Of a DNA stretch of 64,000 nucleotides, positions 59,640 to 64,000 are shown piece after piece. Origin of the DNA: Opisthorchis felineus (Eukaryota; Platyhelminthes; Trematoda; Opisthorchiida; Opisthorchiidae). The stretch is from positions 51,351 to 115,350 of the forward strand of contig SJOL01000719.1 in NCBI GenBank assembly GCA_004794785.1, written 5' to 3'. The notes below the pieces were generated by a model that saw nothing but the letters and a program-made list of their open reading frames with translations, was not told the origin of the DNA and did not search any database. Positions within the stretch are counted from its first letter, which is position 1, and every line of letters begins with the position of its first letter. A program made the translations under genes and the position numbers.

Positions 59640-59730
59640 GGCGGAGAACACCATAAGCGAGAGATTCAGCTGGGTTCCAGGTAAGTCCCCCGTCAAAACC
59701 AAATTGGTGAGTGTATTTCGCCAGTCAGTA
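59640..59730 (+). repeat. P1 repeat fragment
   Basis: Short piece with AAGCGAGAGATTCAGCTGGG, CCAGGTAAGTCCCCCGTC and AAACCAAATTGGTGAGTG, matching the inner part of the P1 right arm. No hammerhead is present. Confidence 0.55.
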
Positions 59731-61359
59731 AGACCTTTTCAGATTAGCACACTAGATTAGTGGTGAATGTCAAGTAAAGGGTCTTATCAGCTAGTGTGAT
59801 TGCCTAAATCCTATGGTTGCTTGGTTGGGGGAACTTTTCAAACTCTTTTTGATCGGGTTTGGTTCCTTAACCTTCCACCTCAAGATGATTCACCTTAGGT
59901 GCCACTGGTGGATTTCATTGGTCTGTGGGCTTGTGAGTGCTATGGATAAACTAGAACTGGCAAGCGTGGGGAGAAAGGTTTTAAATCAGTCGAGTTGACA
60001 CTCTACAGTTATCAGAAAGAGGAATAGCTTAAGTATGAAGTGACTGAACCAAGCCGACCAAAAATTTCATCTTATCTCAACCCCCAACTATATTGTGATA
60101 TTTACAAATCTACACAGATCAACAAAATTTACCGGCAGCACCTACGGTGTATCAGTAATTCATGTGCTTGAACCGGAAGACCAAGGACCTGATCACAAAT
60201 GACTTGAGCTCCCCCCAACCCACTTAAGCAACCACACTAAGTGAAAAAAACCTTCTAAATGACATCCAAAACTGACCTAGTGTGCTAATTCGAAGAGGTC
60301 CTGCTGATTGGTTCTCAGTCTGCCTCAAAACCTGGCCAACTTGATAACCTACTCACTTGGCCCGACAAAGCTTTGTCGTCAAAAGAGTAACGTTGCCCAG
60401 TTGCAAAACCACGCATCCTTTACCAAGGCCTTCTGAAAGGACTGAGCAGGTTTTGAAAGGAGTAACTTCCGATTGGCGTTTTCGACAGCTGGACTGACCT
60501 TCGTGAAATGAATTTTTTCTCTACATCTGTCGCTTACAGATGCATATATGTATTATGTACGGCAACGGAGTTAGCGCGTGTCGATGGACAGCGATGGACA
60601 CCCACCAACACCTGTACAGTTGGACTATCTTCCTTACTAACCGCAGGCAGGTTTTCCGCAAAAACTGAGGAGTGAACAACAATGAAATCCCTTCAAAAAT
60701 AATTCCCAACAAGTTGACGCATACCACCCCGGTGAGCAAAAGAGTACTGTTTGAAAATGAAACAAAATGAAAGAGTGAATATTGGGGGAATAACTGGGGA
60801 AATTGATAAGACGGCGATAGGAAGAGCTAAGGGAACCCGAGAGGTCACCGCGTTAGGAAGAGATCAAGGCTTTGGACAGTGTCGCCACGGCAACCAGGGA
60901 CTCGGGTTGCAAAGCAGACAAGCTGCATAGAGGAGTTAGTGATGGTCCGCAGGATATGTATGGGAAGAAATCGGGAACCAACTGATATTGTGGACGTTGA
61001 ATACGAAATTCAACCGTTGGATCGGACTGAAGTGCCTGTTCACAGTTTCATCGGGTAAACTTCGATTTAAGCCAGCATAGCTGAAAGTCTGCACTGCGAG
61101 ATGCAGGGTAGATGGGGAAGAGTGTGTACAGATGAACAACTCATTCTCAATGGAAGAATGTCAGAAGGAAAGTGGTGCCTCACAGCGGAAACTCCAAAAC
61201 ATACCGAACTGCGTTGAGTGTGTTGCTTTTAGCATCGAGCTTCATGTGCTTCCTTCGATGAGAATGTAGGCTTTGACTAGAAAAATCATCTAGATAATTT
61301 GCTAAATGGACGTCTTAACTTGTGGTTTATCAGGTGAATCATCAGTGCGCACAAATCGC

Positions 61360-61450
61360 CGACCGCGCACTGATGATATTACCTCGATTTGCGACGGAAC
61401 GTTTGGAAGTTAACTGCGAAGCTCGGCGAACAGATCAGCGGCCAACTGAA
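61360..61450 (+). repeat. P2 repeat fragment, right arm
   Basis: Contains ACTGATGATATTACCTCGAT, GGAACGTTTGGAAG and GCTCGGCGAACAGATCAGC, matching the P2 right arm. The core here reads CTGATGA where the other copies read CTGACGA. That position is free to vary in hammerheads. Confidence 0.6.
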
Positions 61451-61635
61451 CAACTGCCAATAGAGATACCGAAGCTAACAGTATTCCGGTATACTTGTGA
61501 ACGTGTTAACTTTATCGGAAACAAAATACGTAGGTCAGCCGCGTAACCGTGACTAATCAGGCGTCCTGATTTTTTCGGTAGAATTTCGGAAATTAAAAAC
61601 GGAAATGTGGAATTACATTTCACAAAAACTATCTC

Positions 61636-61855
61636 GGGACGAAATACACTCATTTGCAAACAAATTTGGTTTTGCGAGAGACTCACGTGGAACCCAGGTG
61701 AATCTCTCGTTTGTTTGCAAATGAGTGTATTTCGCTAATTCCGTGCAATTTGGTTTCAAGTAGAACATAAGGTTGACGGAAACTCGGGGACTGCGCTTAC
61801 CTGATGAGCTCCAAGGAGAAGTTTCAGAAACCTTATGAGTAGTGCATTACGAATA
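61636..61855 (+). repeat. P1 repeat copy with 25-bp perfect inverted arms
   Basis: 61640-61664 and 61710-61734 are perfect reverse complements (25 bp), around a 45-bp centre. The rest of the right arm follows with TAAGGTTGACGGAAACTCGG and CTTACCTGATGAG, after which the hammerhead is cut by a deletion. It ends CCTTATGAGTAGTGCATTACG. Confidence 0.65.
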
Positions 61856-63283
61856 TCGGTACGACTTGATAGAAACTAACTGGACGATTTAGGAGCGATT
61901 TGGTACCGAAATAAAATCAGACGTACGGGTATAGACTTCCATTGGAGGAGTAAAGCAAACTGAAAGGAGGCTGGTGTGAAAATTATGTCCTACTCAAATC
62001 TACTTGGAACAGACCCGCCGAGTGACCCCAGCACAATCGATGGGATTCGGTGATACCTGTGTCAGTTGACCCGACAAACTACGGCCACAACGCTCCACGA
62101 TTAGTACACATGTCTGCAATCGGAGTACCATTGGTGAAGAGCATGCATATTGGTCTAATGGGCAATACTGAGTTGTTGGTTCATGCCCAGCAGTTGATAA
62201 GATGATAAAACGCACAGGTTGAACGCATGACGTATGGAACGCTTCTTATTACTGTCCTGGAAGTGCTGCTCACCGGCGGACATATCTCCTAGAGTGTCAT
62301 GGACTGCAGCGTCTGGCTCGCCCCTGTGTAAACTGCGTTTCCATCGAAAGTCAGTCCCAGAGGATTCCAGACTTGGTGGTTTGAGTACCTGTTTTCCGGA
62401 AACTGTTTTCTGGATACTTCAAATGAAGGTTTCAGATGAGATTCCCTAAACCAGTCTTCTTACTCGGCCCCCAAAACGGGAAGCCTTCTGACACGCACCT
62501 GTCGGACAAACTTGCTCGGGAGACTGCCGGTAATGGCCGAACTAGGGTTCCAGTACAATTAGAGTATGTAAAAGTGTCAGTGTTAGCTTATCGTACTGGC
62601 CTTCGATATATACTGACATATCTGGAAACAAATGCAGTGCGTAATATAGTCTCCACGGCAATGATTGACTAGAAGGCCAGTACCGACAGGAAATAATCAC
62701 CTTACGAACTAAGCACATGTTAGAGGTGTTCTGCTTCCGGCAGTCGATCGAAAAAAACGTGCTTCAGTCCAGGTTAGTCCCAGTTCACTAATACGAAAGT
62801 GAATCATTATCATGTTACCGAAACAGCATTGTTCGCCGCCCTTTGCATGCATTATTGAGTGCCAAAATGTGTTCGCTGTTGATTGCCCCACTTAGCGGAT
62901 TGGCCCTGCAGCATTTTGGGTCGGTCCATCTCTGTTTATTCCAAGTCGTCGATAATCTAAAACCCTAATGTTGACTAAAACAATTGGCTAATCGAAACCC
63001 GAGTCCGTCTTCAGGGAAAGGCTTTGCTGATTGCCTGGAGGACCGTTTCTCAAATCCGTATCACTAGTGGCTGACAATATTGCAAGCTTGTAGAGCGTTG
63101 GTCTCACATTAGGATCTGTACGGCCTGGCAACCAAAAAAGAAGTGGCGCAGAAAGATTCTTAGACCGATTCTTGAGGTCCTTGGATGATATCATGCAAAA
63201 CTATGCTGTGGTTTACCATCTACAAGTCCGTTTCCGGAAAAGATGGTAGGCCATTTCCACGTATACTGTCACCGGAGTGGGAT

Positions 63284-63472
63284 AGTTCAGTTCAGCTGTA
63301 ACACCCTTTCGGTGCCTAGCTGCCACGCCACCTGGAGGAAGCACGAGGGCTGGGATACTGCCAAGTTGCCCAAGCCTATACAGGGGAAGTCGAGAGGCAG
63401 AGGTCAGGTTTGAACCCTGGACCTTTCGGTCAGTAAATTCGCGCTCTAACCACTGAGCCATCTCGCCCCCAA
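63284..63472 (-). repeat. SINE-A copy, first of a tandem pair
   Basis: Minus strand reads GGGGGCGAGATGGCTCAGTG, GTTAGAGCGCGAATTTACTG and AGGGTTCAAACCTGACCTC, then the full body to GGTGTTACAGCTGAAC. A and B boxes are well preserved, so this is a young-looking copy. Confidence 0.75.
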
Positions 63473-63477
63473 AGATA

Positions 63478-63662
63478 ATCGTTCAGCTGTAACACCCTTT
63501 CGGTGCCTAGCTGCCATGCCACCCGAAGGAAGCACGAGGGCTGGGATACTGCCAAGTTGCCCAAGCCTAGTCAGGGGAAGTCAAGAGGCAGAAGTCGGAT
63601 TCGAACCACAGAATTTTCGGTCAGTAAATTGGCGCTCGAAGCACTTGAGCTATCTTGCCCCA
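63478..63662 (-). repeat. SINE-A copy, second of a tandem pair
   Basis: Same family and orientation as the copy just before it, separated by about six bases. The body is nearly identical to its neighbour. The head is more diverged, with the B box reading GTGGTTCGAATCCGACTTCTG. Confidence 0.75.
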
Positions 63663-64000
63663 AGTTCAGTATAACAAGTAGAAAAAGGGAATCATTTGCA
63701 GGGTGTAGGTTGGAGTACGCTAGTTCAGTGACAGATACAAACGGTTCGGTTGTCTCACGGTCCTTCATTCTTGACAAAATCCGCGCGTTTCCGACCATCA
63801 GGATACCTGGAACATGTATCAACCCCCGATTGAGACTGAAACACTAAATGAACGAACTATAGATTCACACATTTCGTTTCCCAACCAATGAGGGAGGTTA
63901 GTTGTGTAGTTTATGGGTCCAAAAGGATCCGGTAGATATTTTCTACTGACTCACTCTAGCACAAAAGAAACGCAGTTGCAACTTCTAATGCTCCAAATGA

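Larger units (their letters stand above)
54811..64000 (-). other. Presumed large upstream intron of the second GALNT
   Basis: 9.2 kb with no exon recognisable on the minus strand. It contains the Penelope-like fragment, a P1 piece and P1 copy, a P2 fragment and the SINE-A pair. 54913-57680 and 58606-59640 show nothing I can name. Confidence 0.45.

Noticed and set aside
1..64000. CRISPR arrays, bacterial operons or viral genes
   Set aside because: No regularly spaced direct repeats, no bacterial gene organisation and no viral hallmark proteins are visible. Reverse transcriptase fragments belong to retrotransposons.

Overview
This is eukaryotic DNA with large introns and many degenerate retroelements. 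It most likely comes from a digenean flatworm (trematode). The grounds are tRNA-derived SINEs, hammerhead-ribozyme repeats, a Penelope-like element, R2-clade and RTE/CR1-like LINE remnants, and short exons in multi-kilobase introns. Genus is not resolved, and no bacterial gene organisation is present.

Region 1 (3337-32608, + strand) holds one complete protein-coding gene, a UDP-GalNAc:polypeptide N-acetylgalactosaminyltransferase (GALNT). I could reconstruct it as 11 exons whose phases all agree, giving 1938 coding nt and 645 aa. It has a type II membrane anchor, a GT-A catalytic domain with the DSH, WGGEN and HVFR motifs, and a C-terminal ricin-type lectin domain. One intron uses a GC donor. 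The introns carry SINEs, inverted-repeat elements and microsatellites.

Region 2 (32609-46642) lies between the genes. It contains a degenerate R2-clade LINE, a small foldback element, hammerhead-bearing repeats, one copy of a 330-bp repeat and several SINEs.

Region 3 (46643-54810, - strand) holds the last four exons of a second, diverged GALNT. They encode the end of the catalytic region and a full lectin domain. Their exon boundaries and phases match exons 8-11 of the first gene, so the two genes are paralogues arranged tail to tail. The 5' exons of the second gene are not in this window; they presumably lie beyond the right edge.

Region 4 (54811-64000) would be the large upstream intron of the second gene. 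It holds a Penelope-like element fragment, repeat remnants and a tandem pair of SINEs.

The most striking non-coding signal is that three unrelated-looking repeat families each contain a hammerhead-ribozyme-like core. They are a tRNA-headed SINE (family B), an inverted-repeat family of about 440 bp (P1) and a short palindromic family (P2). One P2 copy has a clear 12-bp target-site duplication. A Penelope-like element fragment lies in the same window. Together these suggest retrozyme or Penelope-terminal-repeat biology rather than DNA-transposon MITEs. Most copies have damaged cores. The family names SINE-A, SINE-B, SINE-C, P1, P2 and R1 are labels used only in this annotation.
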